Assembly: GCF_000143965.1 (NCBI RefSeq)
Contig: NC_014365.1
Location: 1,825,501-1,889,500, forward strand
Direction of reading: 5' to 3'
Length of the DNA: 64,000 nt
DNA from: Desulfarculus baarsii DSM 2075
GTDB taxonomy: Bacteria; Desulfobacterota; Desulfarculia; Desulfarculales; Desulfarculaceae
Each line of letters begins with the position of its first letter. The stretch's first letter is position 1. Under the pieces are notes generated by a model. It saw nothing but the letters and a program-made list of their open reading frames with translations. It had not been told where the DNA came from and made no database searches. This document shows, piece by piece, positions 1-8,260 of the stretch. Position numbers and translations under genes: made by a program.

Positions 1-501
1 GGGCACGCTGGTGGTCAACACGCAGCTTATGCCGATCAGGTCGGGCTTGTGCTCGATGGCCTTTTCCAGGAACGTCTGGGGCGAGACGTCCACGCCCAGG
101 TCGACGACCTCGAACTGGTGGCAGCTCAGCAACAGCGAAAAGAGGTTCTTGCCCAGGTCGTGGATGTCGCCCTGGATGGTGCCGATGATGATCTTGCCGC
201 CGCCGCCGGTAGTGGCGCGTTGGCCCAGATGGGGGCTGAGCGCCTCCATGGCCGCGCGCATGATTTCGCCGGCCATGATCAGGGCGGCGATGAAATAGCG
301 TCCGGTTTCGAACATTTCGCCCACCCGGCGCATGCCTTCCATGAAGCAGGTCAGCAGTTCGGTGGGATCGACGCCCTCGTCCAGCAGTCGTTTCAGTTCG
401 GCCAGGCAGGCGTCCTCGTTGAGCTCGGCGATCTGGCCGACCAGGCGTTGCAGGCGCAGATCCTTGGCGCCGGCCGCGGGGTTTTGCGCTTGCTCAGTCA
501 T
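1..501 (-). CDS. Corrinoid (B12-binding) methyltransferase protein, partial
   Basis: This gene is cut by the window edge, so only its first 167 codons are visible. The protein should carry a cobamide and shuttle a methyl group between a substrate methyltransferase and a tetrahydrofolate methyltransferase. The N-terminal helical cap spans about residues 15-95. The B12 lower-ligand motif GDIHDLGKN is at 111-119, with His114 as the expected cobalt ligand, followed by the start of the Rossmann fold. The start ATG at 501 lies inside the end of the upstream GntR gene, so the two are probably translationally coupled. It resembles the complete corrinoid protein at 3092-3733, giving two paralogues in one cluster. 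Its substrate methyltransferase partner is probably outside the window. Confidence 0.9.
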   Translation of the reverse strand, partial: MTEQAQNPAAGAKDLRLQRLVGQIAELNEDACLAELKRLLDEGVDPTELLTCFMEGMRRVGEMFETGRYFIAALIMAGEIMRAAMEALSPHLGQRATTGGGGKIIIGTIQGDIHDLGKNLFSLLLSCHQFEVVDLGVDVSPQTFLEKAIEHKPDLIGISCVLTTSVP

Positions 502-1315
502 GCCACACCCCCACCCGGCTGACCAGGGGCATCTTTTCGTGGCTGACGATAAACCAGCCAAAGGCCGCCGGCCGGTCGTCGAAGTCGTGGAACAAGTGCT
601 CGAGCTTGAACACGCTGCGGCCCGGCTCCATGCGCAGCAGCCTGGCCTCGCGCGGGCCGAGGATGGTGGGGATCAAGCGCAATTCGCCTTTTTTGAAGTT
701 GGAGTAGCCTTCCTGGAAAATCAGCCCGGTGAGAACCACGGTGTCGAGCATGGCCTCGACGGTGGGCGAGGCTGGATCGAAGCTGGTGAAGGACACATGC
801 AGGGTGAAGGGCTCGTCGCGGTGCATGATCACCCGCTCGACCAGAATAACCGGGTCGGAGTCCTTCAGGCCCAACAGGGTTTTTTCCAGGCCGGGCGTGC
901 GCTTGACCGAGGCGTTGACGATGCGCACGGCCAGGTTTGCCTCGTCGGCCAGCACCTGGCCCAAGGCGTCCAGGCCGAAATAGCTGGCCGCCACGCCGAT
1001 CTTGCGCACGAAGGTGCCGCTGCCCTGCACCCGCCGCACCAGGCCTTCTTCCTCCAGCACGGTGACGGCCTGGCGGGCGGTCATGGCGCTGACGCCGAAA
1101 GTCTTGGCCAGGGCCGATTCGGCCGGCAGCCTGTCGCCGGGGGCGTAAGCGCCGGTGGAAATCTTCTGGCGCAGGATGTTGGCCATCTGGGCGTAGGCGG
1201 GCAGGCTGGACGACTTGTCGATCTTGTGCTCGGCTATGGCTTGCGCTCCAGATTTATTTAGTAAATACGCCTGGTTATTCCGGGCTGCATTTTTGGGCAT
1301 GACCATGGCGACCAC
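494..1315 (-). CDS. GntR/HutC-family transcriptional regulator with UTRA domain
   Basis: The 273-residue protein has a winged helix-turn-helix at about residues 35-105 (LPAYAQMANILRQKI, then the recognition region around MTARQAVTVLEEEGLV and RRVQGSGTFV). An effector-binding UTRA-like domain fills about 125-265. Family knowledge: HutC-type GntR proteins are usually ligand-released repressors of neighbouring catabolic genes. It is transcribed away from the methyltransferase genes that start at 1584 and overlaps the downstream corrinoid gene by 8 bases. It is therefore a likely local regulator of both arms. Starts at Met4 or Met6 are also possible. The ligand is unknown. Confidence 0.88.
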   Translation of the reverse strand: MVAMVMPKNAARNNQAYLLNKSGAQAIAEHKIDKSSSLPAYAQMANILRQKISTGAYAPGDRLPAESALAKTFGVSAMTARQAVTVLEEEGLVRRVQGSGTFVRKIGVAASYFGLDALGQVLADEANLAVRIVNASVKRTPGLEKTLLGLKDSDPVILVERVIMHRDEPFTLHVSFTSFDPASPTVEAMLDTVVLTGLIFQEGYSNFKKGELRLIPTILGPREARLLRMEPGRSVFKLEHLFHDFDDRPAAFGWFIVSHEKMPLVSRVGVWHD

Positions 1316-1583
1316 TTGTGACTGAGTTGATTGCCGTTTTAAAAATATATTGCACGCCGTCGGATCGCGTCAACGGCCCTTGGCCCCCAACGCCGCCGGC
1401 CCGACGGCCTGTCTTGTCACAGACTATAACGCAAACGCACCCATTTTAAAACTGCTTGGTTATCAGCTCGTTAAGCCGGGCTGGTGAAAATACGCGCAAA
1501 AAATCGAACCATGTTCATTTTTCTGTGGCGCTCTTCTATAAGACTATAATAATATATAGGCAGGACGGCAACAGGAGAATGAC
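1316..1583. promoter_or_regulatory. Divergent promoter region with repeated AGACTATAA
   Basis: This is the intergenic region between the GntR gene and the divergent methyltransferase operon. It is more AT-rich than the genes around it. The motif AGACTATAA occurs twice in direct orientation, at 1431-1439 and 1541-1549. The second copy overlaps a TATAAT (1545-1550) that could be the -10 box of the rightward operon, with a weak TTCTGT at 1521-1526 as -35. A repeated motif over a candidate promoter is what a GntR operator could look like, but assignment to this regulator is inference. Confidence 0.45.
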
Positions 1584-2234
1584 TTGACCGACGATCGCCT
1601 CAAAATTGTCACTTGCAACGCCCTGGCCCACGTGATGCAGGCCCTGGCCGGGGAAGGGGCTTCGTGCACGGTCATGGATATCGCCCTGCATCTGAAGCCC
1701 GAGCGCCTGCGCGAAAAGCTTCAGGAGACCGTGGCCGAGTTGGAGGAGCCGGGCCTGACCATCGCCTTTGGTTATGGCCTGTGCGGCCGGGGGCTGGAGG
1801 GCGTTTGTTCGGCCAAGAGCACACTGGTGCTGCCCCGGGTCGACGACTGCGTGGGCGCGTTGCTGGGCTCGCGGGCCAGGCATCGGCGCATCCTGGCCGA
1901 CAGGGCGGGCTGCTATTTCCTGGAGCCCCGCTGGCTCGACACCGAGCTCAACATCTTCGAGCAGATGAAAAAAGGCCTGGATCGCATCCCGCCCCAGCGG
2001 CGCAAGGGGCTGATCAAGGCGGCGCTGCACCACTACGACGCCCTGGTGCTGCTGGCCGGCCACGGCGACGAGGGCCAGGCCCGCCAGCGTTGCCAGGCCC
2101 TGGCCGAGGAATACGACTTGGAACTGATGCGGCGGCAAACCGATCTGGGGCTGTTGACGCGCCTGCTGCGCGGGCCGTGGAGCGAGGACGAGTTTGTCAT
2201 CGCGCCGCCGGGCAGCCCGATACCGTTGTTCTAG
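1584..2234 (+). CDS. DUF1638-family protein
   Basis: The 216-residue soluble protein starts at TTG with an AGGAG about 8 bases upstream. Conserved-looking stretches are FGYGLCGRGLEG (about 60-72) and the Cys-containing run near residues 86-90. The sequence resembles DUF1638 proteins, which are often encoded beside methylamine or other corrinoid methyltransferase genes; their biochemical role is not established to my knowledge. It is the first gene of the rightward methyltransferase operon and is followed after 27 bases by the pterin-binding methyltransferase. No signal peptide or membrane segment is visible. Function beyond the genomic association is unknown. Confidence 0.72.
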   Translation: MTDDRLKIVTCNALAHVMQALAGEGASCTVMDIALHLKPERLREKLQETVAELEEPGLTIAFGYGLCGRGLEGVCSAKSTLVLPRVDDCVGALLGSRARHRRILADRAGCYFLEPRWLDTELNIFEQMKKGLDRIPPQRRKGLIKAALHHYDALVLLAGHGDEGQARQRCQALAEEYDLELMRRQTDLGLLTRLLRGPWSEDEFVIAPPGSPIPLF

Positions 2235-2261
2235 ATAAGATTTAAGAAAACAGGTGAAGAC

Positions 2262-3071
2262 ATGATAATTATTGGAGAAAAAATCAACGGCACGCGCAAG
2301 GCGGTGGCCCAGGCCATCCGCGAACGCGACGCGGCCTTCATCAAGGAACTGGCCCAGAGCCAGGCCCAGGCCGGCAGCCACTACCTGGATGTCAACGCCG
2401 GCACCTCGCCCGAGCGCGAGCCCGATGACATGGCTTGGCTGGTCGAGACCATCCAAGAGGCCTGTGAACTGCCCCTGTGCCTGGACAGCGCCAACCCCAA
2501 GGCCCTCAAGGCCGGCCTGGCCCTGGTGAACAAAACGCCCATCATCAACTCCGTCAGCGGCGAGCAACCGCGCATCGACGGCGTTTTGCCCCTGGCCCTG
2601 GAGCACAAGACCGGCCTGATCCTGCTGGCCCTCGACGACAAGGTGGGCATCCCGGCCACCAGCGAAGGCCGCCTGGAGATCGTCCACCGCCTGGTGGGCC
2701 TGGCCAAGGACGGCGGCCTGGCCGAGGATCAACTGCACGTCGACCCCCTGGTGACGGCCATCAGCACCGGCACCAACAACGGCCTGATCACCTTCGACGC
2801 CATCGCCAAGACCCGCCAGGCCTATCCGGCGGCCCACATCACCTGTGGGCTGAGCAACATCTCCTTTGGCATGCCCCTGCGGCCGCTGATCAACCAGACC
2901 TTTTTGGGCATGTGCATCATGCACGGGCTCGACAGCGCCATTGTCGACCCCAACGACCACCAGTTGCTGGGGGTGATGCTGGCCGCCGAGATGCTGGTGG
3001 GCAAGGACAAATTCTGCCAAAACTTCAGTCGGGCCTACCGGTCCGGCCGAATCGGCCCTAAAACCAATTAG
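2262..3071 (+). CDS. Methyltetrahydrofolate:corrinoid methyltransferase (pterin-binding domain)
   Basis: The 269-residue protein is a single pterin-binding TIM barrel like AcsE and MtgA-type methyltransferases. Visible motifs are IIGEKINGT at the N-terminus, HYLDVNAGTSP (about 40-50), CLDSANPKAL (about 73-82), INSVSGE (about 96-102) and the GLSNISFGMP stretch (about 198-207). Such enzymes move a methyl group between methylcobalamin and tetrahydrofolate, so this is the methyltransferase II of a demethylation system. It lies 20 bases upstream of its probable corrinoid partner. Length is normal for the family. The direction in vivo is probably toward tetrahydrofolate, inferred from the RACo and UroD-family genes downstream. 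Confidence 0.9.
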   Translation: MIIIGEKINGTRKAVAQAIRERDAAFIKELAQSQAQAGSHYLDVNAGTSPEREPDDMAWLVETIQEACELPLCLDSANPKALKAGLALVNKTPIINSVSGEQPRIDGVLPLALEHKTGLILLALDDKVGIPATSEGRLEIVHRLVGLAKDGGLAEDQLHVDPLVTAISTGTNNGLITFDAIAKTRQAYPAAHITCGLSNISFGMPLRPLINQTFLGMCIMHGLDSAIVDPNDHQLLGVMLAAEMLVGKDKFCQNFSRAYRSGRIGPKTN

Positions 3072-3091
3072 CCAGTTAAGGAGGCCCATAA

Positions 3092-3733
3092 ATGGCTGAT
3101 TTGAAAGAACTTGTAAGTGCAGTCGTCGAGATGCGCGAGGACGAGGCCATGGCCTTGACCAAGAAGCTCCTGGCCGACGGAACGCCGCCCTTGGCGGTCT
3201 TCGACGCCTATCAGGCCGCCCTGGAGGAGATCGGCAAGCGCTTCGAGCAACAGCTTTACTTCATCCCCGAGCTGATCATGTCCGGCGAGATGATGAAGGC
3301 CGCTTCCGAGATCATCAAGCCCCTGTTGGCCGACCAGAGCGGCGGCCAGGGCAAGCAACGCCTGGGCAAGGTGGTCATCGCCACCGTCGAAGGCGACATC
3401 CACGACATCGGCAAGAATATCGTGGCCATGATGATGGACCTGGGCGGCCTGGAAGTGCGAGACTTGGGCGTGGATGTGCCCGCCGATCGCATCATCGCCG
3501 AGGCCAAGGATTTCGGGGCCGACATCATCGGCCTCAGCGGCCTGCTGACCCTGGCTTTCGATCCCATGAAGCAGGTGGTCGAAAAGCTCCAGGCCGAGGG
3601 CCTGCGCGACAAGATCAAGGTGATCATCGGCGGCGGCCAGATGGACGAGCAGGTGTGCAAGTACGTGGGCGCCGACGCCTTTGTCACCGACGCGGTGGCC
3701 GGCGTCAACTACTGCAAGGGCTGGCTGGCCTGA
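3092..3733 (+). CDS. Corrinoid protein (MtbC/MtaC-like B12 carrier)
   Basis: The complete 213-residue corrinoid protein has a helical methionine-synthase-like cap at about residues 5-85 and a B12-binding Rossmann domain from about residue 90. The GDIHDIGKN motif is at 101-109, with His104 as the cobalt ligand. A GLSGLLTLAF stretch and a GGGQMDEQ loop near the C-terminus fit the nucleotide-loop contacts of this fold. An AAGGAGG ribosome site precedes the ATG. It sits between methyltransferase II and the UroD-family methyltransferase, as expected for the methyl carrier shared by both. Confidence 0.93.
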   Translation: MADLKELVSAVVEMREDEAMALTKKLLADGTPPLAVFDAYQAALEEIGKRFEQQLYFIPELIMSGEMMKAASEIIKPLLADQSGGQGKQRLGKVVIATVEGDIHDIGKNIVAMMMDLGGLEVRDLGVDVPADRIIAEAKDFGADIIGLSGLLTLAFDPMKQVVEKLQAEGLRDKIKVIIGGGQMDEQVCKYVGADAFVTDAVAGVNYCKGWLA

Positions 3734-3813
3734 CCGGCGACGCCAATGGCCGTCATCCCAAGGCCCGTGGATGACGCGCAATGCCCCGCTTATGGCAGAG
3801 AGGGAGAAAAACC

Positions 3814-5148
3814 ATGACTGACGGTTGGGACAAGATGACCCCGGCGCAACGACAGGACGCCTTTTTGGCCCAATGGGCCAGCGGTGAAGGCGTGCCCTTT
3901 GTCGACGAAAAGGCCAAGGCCGGTTACCAGGCCCGCGCCAAACTGATGTGCGACGCCTTCCAGTTGGTGAAGTCGCCCCAGCGCGTGCCGATCGTGCCGC
4001 TGACCACCTTCGCGCCGACCATGCTGGCCGGCTATGGCGGCAAGCAGGCCATGTACGACCCCCACGCGGTGGGCAAGGCCTTTTTGGATTTCGCGCTGAA
4101 GTATGACGCCGACGCCGCTGGCGCCGCGCCCATGATCATGTACGGCCCCACCCTGGAGGCGCTGGGCTATCAACTCTACAAGTGGCCCGGCCACGGCGTG
4201 CCCGAGCACCTGTCGTACCAGTTTGTCGAAAAAGAATACATGAAGGCCGACGAGTACGACCATCTGATCACCGACCCCACCGACTTTTGGCTGCGTTCGT
4301 GGATCCCCAAGACCCACGCCGCCCTGGCCGCCCTGGCCGACATGGCCCCGATCTATGGCACGATGGAGCTGCCCATGAGTTCGTCGTGGCTGATCTCGCT
4401 GGGAACGCCGCCGGCCCAGGAGGCCCTCAAGGCCCTGATGGAGGCCAGCCGCCTGTGCTTCGAGTGGATCAATGCGCTTGGCCCCTATCTGGGCCAGATC
4501 ATGGGCCACGGCTATCCGTTCTACGCCGGCGGCGCGACCAAGGCCCCCTTTGACGTGCTCAGCGACTCTTTCCGTGGCACCACGCCCCTGATGATGGACC
4601 TCTACCGCCGGCCGCAAAAGGTGCTGGAGGCCGTCGAACGCCTGGTGCGGCCGATGATCACCACCGGCGTCAGCGGCGCGGTGGCCAACAACAACCCCAT
4701 GGTCTTCATCCCCCTGCACAAGGGGGCCGACGGCTTCATGTCCGACGAGCAGTTCCAGAAGTATTATTGGCCCACCCTCAAGGCCGTGATGTACGGCCTG
4801 GCCGAGCACGGTTGCGTGCCTTGCTGCTTCGTGGAGGGCGGCTACAACCAGCGTCTGGAGTATCTGGCCGAAACCTCCGACATCCGCTGCCTCTATCTGT
4901 TCGACCGCACCGACATGGCCAAGGCCCGCCAGATCCTGGGCGGCAAGGTCTGCATCGGCGGCGGCTTCTCGGTGTCGTTGCTCCTCACCGGCACGCCCGA
5001 GCAGGTCCGCGAGGAGACCAAGAAGCTGCTGGACGTGGCGGCCGGCGACGGTGGCTACATGCTCAGCATCGGCTGCGCCCTGGATGAGGCCAAGGATGCG
5101 ACGATGAAGGCTTTTGTTGACGCGGGCATGGAGTTTGGCAAATATTGA
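3814..5148 (+). CDS. Uroporphyrinogen decarboxylase-family methyltransferase (substrate:corrinoid, methyltransferase I)
   Basis: The reading frame extends upstream to 3781, but the ATG at 3814 follows a GGGAGA ribosome site and gives 444 residues. The protein has the UroD/MtaA/CmuA barrel fold. The HGCVPC segment about three quarters along and a later GGKVCIGGGFS carry His and Cys residues of the kind that bind zinc in MtaA-type methyltransferases. Next to a corrinoid protein, a pterin methyltransferase and a RACo-like activator, a methyltransferase acting on an external methyl donor is far more likely than haem biosynthesis. The donor is unknown. The neighbouring outer-membrane channel hints at an aromatic methyl ether. 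Confidence 0.85.
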   Translation: MTDGWDKMTPAQRQDAFLAQWASGEGVPFVDEKAKAGYQARAKLMCDAFQLVKSPQRVPIVPLTTFAPTMLAGYGGKQAMYDPHAVGKAFLDFALKYDADAAGAAPMIMYGPTLEALGYQLYKWPGHGVPEHLSYQFVEKEYMKADEYDHLITDPTDFWLRSWIPKTHAALAALADMAPIYGTMELPMSSSWLISLGTPPAQEALKALMEASRLCFEWINALGPYLGQIMGHGYPFYAGGATKAPFDVLSDSFRGTTPLMMDLYRRPQKVLEAVERLVRPMITTGVSGAVANNNPMVFIPLHKGADGFMSDEQFQKYYWPTLKAVMYGLAEHGCVPCCFVEGGYNQRLEYLAETSDIRCLYLFDRTDMAKARQILGGKVCIGGGFSVSLLLTGTPEQVREETKKLLDVAAGDGGYMLSIGCALDEAKDATMKAFVDAGMEFGKY

Positions 5149-5340
5149 CGGCCGGCCGCGCCCGCGCGGGGCGGTCGTCCCTTGCGGTAGGCCATGGGCA
5201 TGCTTTCCCGCGTGGGCGCGACGGGCAAAGGTTGACCTTGGCCTGGCGATAAGCCGGGTCAAGGGGGCTGGGCGTCGGTTGGCGATTCCGACCACCAGCC
5301 TGAACGCGGCAAGATCAACACGGGAGAGAGAGGGTTAGAG
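5149..5340 (+). other. 192-bp intergenic spacer before the outer-membrane channel
   Basis: This gap lies between the UroD-family gene and the outer-membrane channel gene. It is GC-rich with some self-complementary stretches near the start (around CCCGCGCGGGG at 5160-5170). A GGGAGAGAGAGGG purine run sits just before the ATG at 5341 and serves as ribosome site. I see no convincing riboswitch, terminator U-run or sigma-54 box. Confidence 0.4.
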
Positions 5341-6249
5341 ATGATCAACGCGATAAAGAAGATGGCCCTGGGCGTCGCCGCGGCGGCGCTGGTGCTGGCC
5401 GCCTCCGGCGCGGCCATGGCCTTTGGCCACTACACCCCCGGCGCGCTGGGCCTTGGCGCGGCCACCCTGCCGCCGCCGGGCTTTCACTACACCATCTACA
5501 ACATTTTCTACAACGCCGACACCATGATCGACGACAACGGCAACGAGTCCAACGTCGGCCTGGACCTCAACGTCTTCGCCAGCGCCCATCAGTTCACCTA
5601 CATGACCGACTACAAGTTCCTGGGCGCCGAGTTCGGCTTCGACATGATCGTGCCCCTGGTCTCGACCAACATCGAGATCCGCGCCGCCGGCGTCGACGAC
5701 AGCCAGTTCGGCATTGGCGACCTCTACTTCGAGCCCTTCGTGCTGGCCTGGCGCAAGCCCCAATGGGACGTGGCCTTCGCCCTGGGCTTCTACGCCCCCA
5801 CCGCCGACAGCGGCGGGTCGGCCTCGCCCGGCCTGGGCTACTGGTCGTTCATGGAGACCCTGGGCGCGACCTACTACTTTGACCAGGCCCGCACCTGGTC
5901 GGTCTCGCTGCTCACCCGCTGGCTGCAAAACACCGAATCCCGCGACAGCGACGTGACCCAGGGGGCCAACGTCGTGGCCGAGTACGGCGCGGGCAAGACC
6001 ATTTCCCTCAGTCGGGATCTGCTGTTCCAGTTCGGCGTTTCGGGCTACACCAACCTGCAACTGACCGACAACAGCGGCACGACCAACGACGACGTCCGCG
6101 CCCGCTCCAACGCCGTGGGCCCGGAGATCCATTTCACGCTGCTCAAGCCGCTGGTGTTGCAGGCCTATCTGCGCTACCTGTTCGAGTATGGCACGGAGGC
6201 CACCAGCGAGGGCCAGACGTTGTGTCTGACCTTGATCGGCTCTTTCTAA
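5341..6249 (+). CDS. Outer-membrane channel, phenol MetA-pathway (SphA-like) family
   Basis: The 302-residue protein starts with a clear signal peptide (two Lys, a hydrophobic stretch, ASGAAMA cleavage region near residue 28). The rest has alternating aromatic and polar residues typical of beta strands and ends in Phe, as outer-membrane barrels do. The pattern (PPPGFHYTIYNIFYNAD, GIGDLYFEPFVLAWR, DVAFALGFYAPTAD, LGYWSFMETLGATYYFD) fits the family linked to phenol degradation operons, thought to import hydrophobic aromatics. Its place between methyltransferase I and the activator suggests that it brings the methylated substrate through the outer membrane. The substrate is inference. Confidence 0.8.
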   Translation: MINAIKKMALGVAAAALVLAASGAAMAFGHYTPGALGLGAATLPPPGFHYTIYNIFYNADTMIDDNGNESNVGLDLNVFASAHQFTYMTDYKFLGAEFGFDMIVPLVSTNIEIRAAGVDDSQFGIGDLYFEPFVLAWRKPQWDVAFALGFYAPTADSGGSASPGLGYWSFMETLGATYYFDQARTWSVSLLTRWLQNTESRDSDVTQGANVVAEYGAGKTISLSRDLLFQFGVSGYTNLQLTDNSGTTNDDVRARSNAVGPEIHFTLLKPLVLQAYLRYLFEYGTEATSEGQTLCLTLIGSF

Positions 6250-6260
6250 AGGGCCGGCAC

Positions 6261-6289
6261 GGCGCGCGGGGCCGCTTTGGCCTCGCGCC
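6261..6289 (+). other. GC-rich hairpin between channel gene and RACo gene
   Basis: GGCGCG at 6261-6266 pairs with CGCGCC at 6284-6289, and an inner GGCC/GGCC stem leaves a small loop. No U-run follows, so it is not a standard intrinsic terminator. It could stabilise the upstream message or reduce read-through into the activator gene. Confidence 0.35.
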
Positions 6290-6391
6290 GCTCAGTTGAG
6301 AAAAAGCGGGGCGGGGAGGATTGTCCCTCCTTTGCCAACCAACCGGAATCTCTTCTCTCCGCCCCGCCATCCAGCCCCCCGGAGGATCGAC

Positions 6392-8260
6392 TTGCCAGCC
6401 CAAACCAGCGCAACGGTTCACGTCTTGCCCGATGGCCCCACGATCATCGCGCCTCTGGGGGCCAAATTGTCCGACGTGCTTGTCGAGGCCGGCCTGAGCC
6501 TGGCCATGGACTGTGGCGGCAAGGGCCTGTGCGGCCGCTGCCTGGTCTGGGTGGAGGGCGCGGTCTCGGCCGTGGAGCCCGAGGAGGCCAAGCAGATCGA
6601 CCCGGCGCTGTTGGCGCGGGGCCATCGCCTGGCCTGTCAGGCCAGGGTGGCCGGGGAGTTGAACGTGCGCCTGCCCGAGCCCGAGCGCCTGGACGCCAAG
6701 GCCTGGCGCATCGAGGGCGACGAGGACGGCCCGCCGGCCATGACCGAGCCGGCGCTGAACGGCATTGATCTGCATCTCCCGGCCCCCAGCCTGCAAGACC
6801 CGCGCTCCGACCAGCGCCGCCTGGAGGACGCGCTCGCCGCCGCCGGTCGGCCCGAGGCCCGCCTCGACGATCCACTGGCCGCCGGGCAGCTCTCGCGCCT
6901 GGCCCGCGAGGCGGGCTGGCGTCTGCGGGCGGTTTTGCGCGGTCGGCGCGTGGTGGGCGTGGGGCCGTGGGGTCAGCCGGCCCTGGGCCTGGCCGTGGAC
7001 CTGGGCTCGACCAAGCTGGCGGCCTATCTCTGCGACATGGAAAACGGGGCCATCCTGGCGGCCAAGGGCATGCTCAACCCCCAGGCCAGCTTCGGGGCCG
7101 ACGTGGTCACCCGCCTGCAACGGGCCATCGCCAAGCCCGACGACGGCCGGCGCTTGACGGCGATGATCCGCCAGGCCATCGACGATCTGGCCGGCGAGAT
7201 GACCCGCCAGGCCGGCGTTGAACGCCAGCGCGTCATGGCCATGAGCCTGGTGGGCAATAGCGTCATGACTCATCTTTTCCTTGGCCTGCCCCTGGCCCAA
7301 CTGGCCGCGCCGCCCTTCGTGGCCTGCCTGGATCAACCCCTGGATCTGCCGGCCGAACGTCTGGGCCTGCGCCTGGCCCCGGGGGCGCTCGTCCACCTGC
7401 CGCCGCTGGTGGGCGGCTTTGTCGGCTCCGACAACGTGGCCATGATCATGGGCGCGGGCCTGGACGGGGCCGAGCGCTGTCGGCTGGGCCTGGATATCGG
7501 CACCAACACCGAGGTGACCCTGAGCGTGCCCGGCCGCGACAAGCCGCTGCTCATCGCCTCGGCGCCCTCGGGCCCCACCTTCGAGGGCGCCCACCTCAGC
7601 GCGGGCATGCGGGCCATGGCCGGTGCCATCCATCGCGTTGGCGTCGAGGGCGGACGCTTGGCGGTCCAGACCATCGACGGCTCGCCGCCGGCCGGCGTCT
7701 GCGGCTCGGGCGTCATCGACGCCGTGGCCGAGCTCAACCGCCACGGCCTGATCAACAAGCTGGGCCACCTGGACCGCGGCCACCCGTTGGTGCGCGTCGA
7801 CGGCACGGGCGCACGCTTCGTGCTGGCTGGGGCCGATCAGTCGGCCCACGGCGCGGAGGTGGCCATCAGCCAGGCCGATATCGGCCAGGTGCAACTGGCC
7901 AAGGCGGCCATCCGCGCGGCGGGGCAGACGCTTCTGGCCCTGGCCGGCCTGAGCGAAAGCGACCTGGAGGAGGTGGTGCTGGCCGGTTCCTTCGGCAGCA
8001 ATTTCGGGGTGGAAAACGCCAAGGCCATGGGTTTGATCCCCGACGTGGCCGGCGCGGTCTATCGCCAGGTGGGCAACGCCGCCGGCGTGGGCGCGCGCTG
8101 GGCACTGCTGGACATGGCCGCCCGCCGCCGCGCCCTGGCCATCCCGGCCAAGGCCCAATACGTGGAGTTGACAGGCGAAAGCCGCTTCAACGGCCTGTTC
8201 GCCCGCAACTTGGCCTTTCCCGCCCTGGCCGACCGCTCAGTCCAGGCCCAGGCGCTTTAG
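6392..8260 (+). CDS. Reductive activator of corrinoid proteins (RACo-like, 2Fe-2S plus ASKHA ATPase)
   Basis: The frame is open from 6296, but TTG at 6392 follows GGAGGA by 5 bases and gives 622 residues starting at the ferredoxin domain. Cys41, Cys47, Cys50 and Cys82 form the plant-type 2Fe-2S motif (CGGKGLCGRC, then C after 31 residues). A linker follows, then the ASKHA-fold DUF4445 domain with AVDLGSTKLAAY and GLDIGTNTEVTLS nucleotide-binding stretches. These proteins use ATP to reduce inactive Co(II) corrinoid back to Co(I). This one should serve one or both corrinoid proteins here. Its 3' end overlaps the convergent regulator gene by 24 bases. Confidence 0.93.
   Translation: MPAQTSATVHVLPDGPTIIAPLGAKLSDVLVEAGLSLAMDCGGKGLCGRCLVWVEGAVSAVEPEEAKQIDPALLARGHRLACQARVAGELNVRLPEPERLDAKAWRIEGDEDGPPAMTEPALNGIDLHLPAPSLQDPRSDQRRLEDALAAAGRPEARLDDPLAAGQLSRLAREAGWRLRAVLRGRRVVGVGPWGQPALGLAVDLGSTKLAAYLCDMENGAILAAKGMLNPQASFGADVVTRLQRAIAKPDDGRRLTAMIRQAIDDLAGEMTRQAGVERQRVMAMSLVGNSVMTHLFLGLPLAQLAAPPFVACLDQPLDLPAERLGLRLAPGALVHLPPLVGGFVGSDNVAMIMGAGLDGAERCRLGLDIGTNTEVTLSVPGRDKPLLIASAPSGPTFEGAHLSAGMRAMAGAIHRVGVEGGRLAVQTIDGSPPAGVCGSGVIDAVAELNRHGLINKLGHLDRGHPLVRVDGTGARFVLAGADQSAHGAEVAISQADIGQVQLAKAAIRAAGQTLLALAGLSESDLEEVVLAGSFGSNFGVENAKAMGLIPDVAGAVYRQVGNAAGVGARWALLDMAARRRALAIPAKAQYVELTGESRFNGLFARNLAFPALADRSVQAQAL

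Noticed and set aside
1536-3089. Long minus-strand frame of 517 codons opposite the DUF1638 and pterin methyltransferase genes
   Set aside because: It is antisense to two well-supported genes and has the Gln/His/Gly-rich composition typical of shadow frames in GC-rich DNA. The same applies to the long antisense frames at 3790-5295, 6143-8158, 12119-13360, 17530-19116 and 61479-63164.
5245-5275. Possible sigma-54 promoter (TTGGCCTGGCGATAAGC) before the channel gene
   Set aside because: The GG-to-GC distance is one base too long and the -12 element lacks TTGC.
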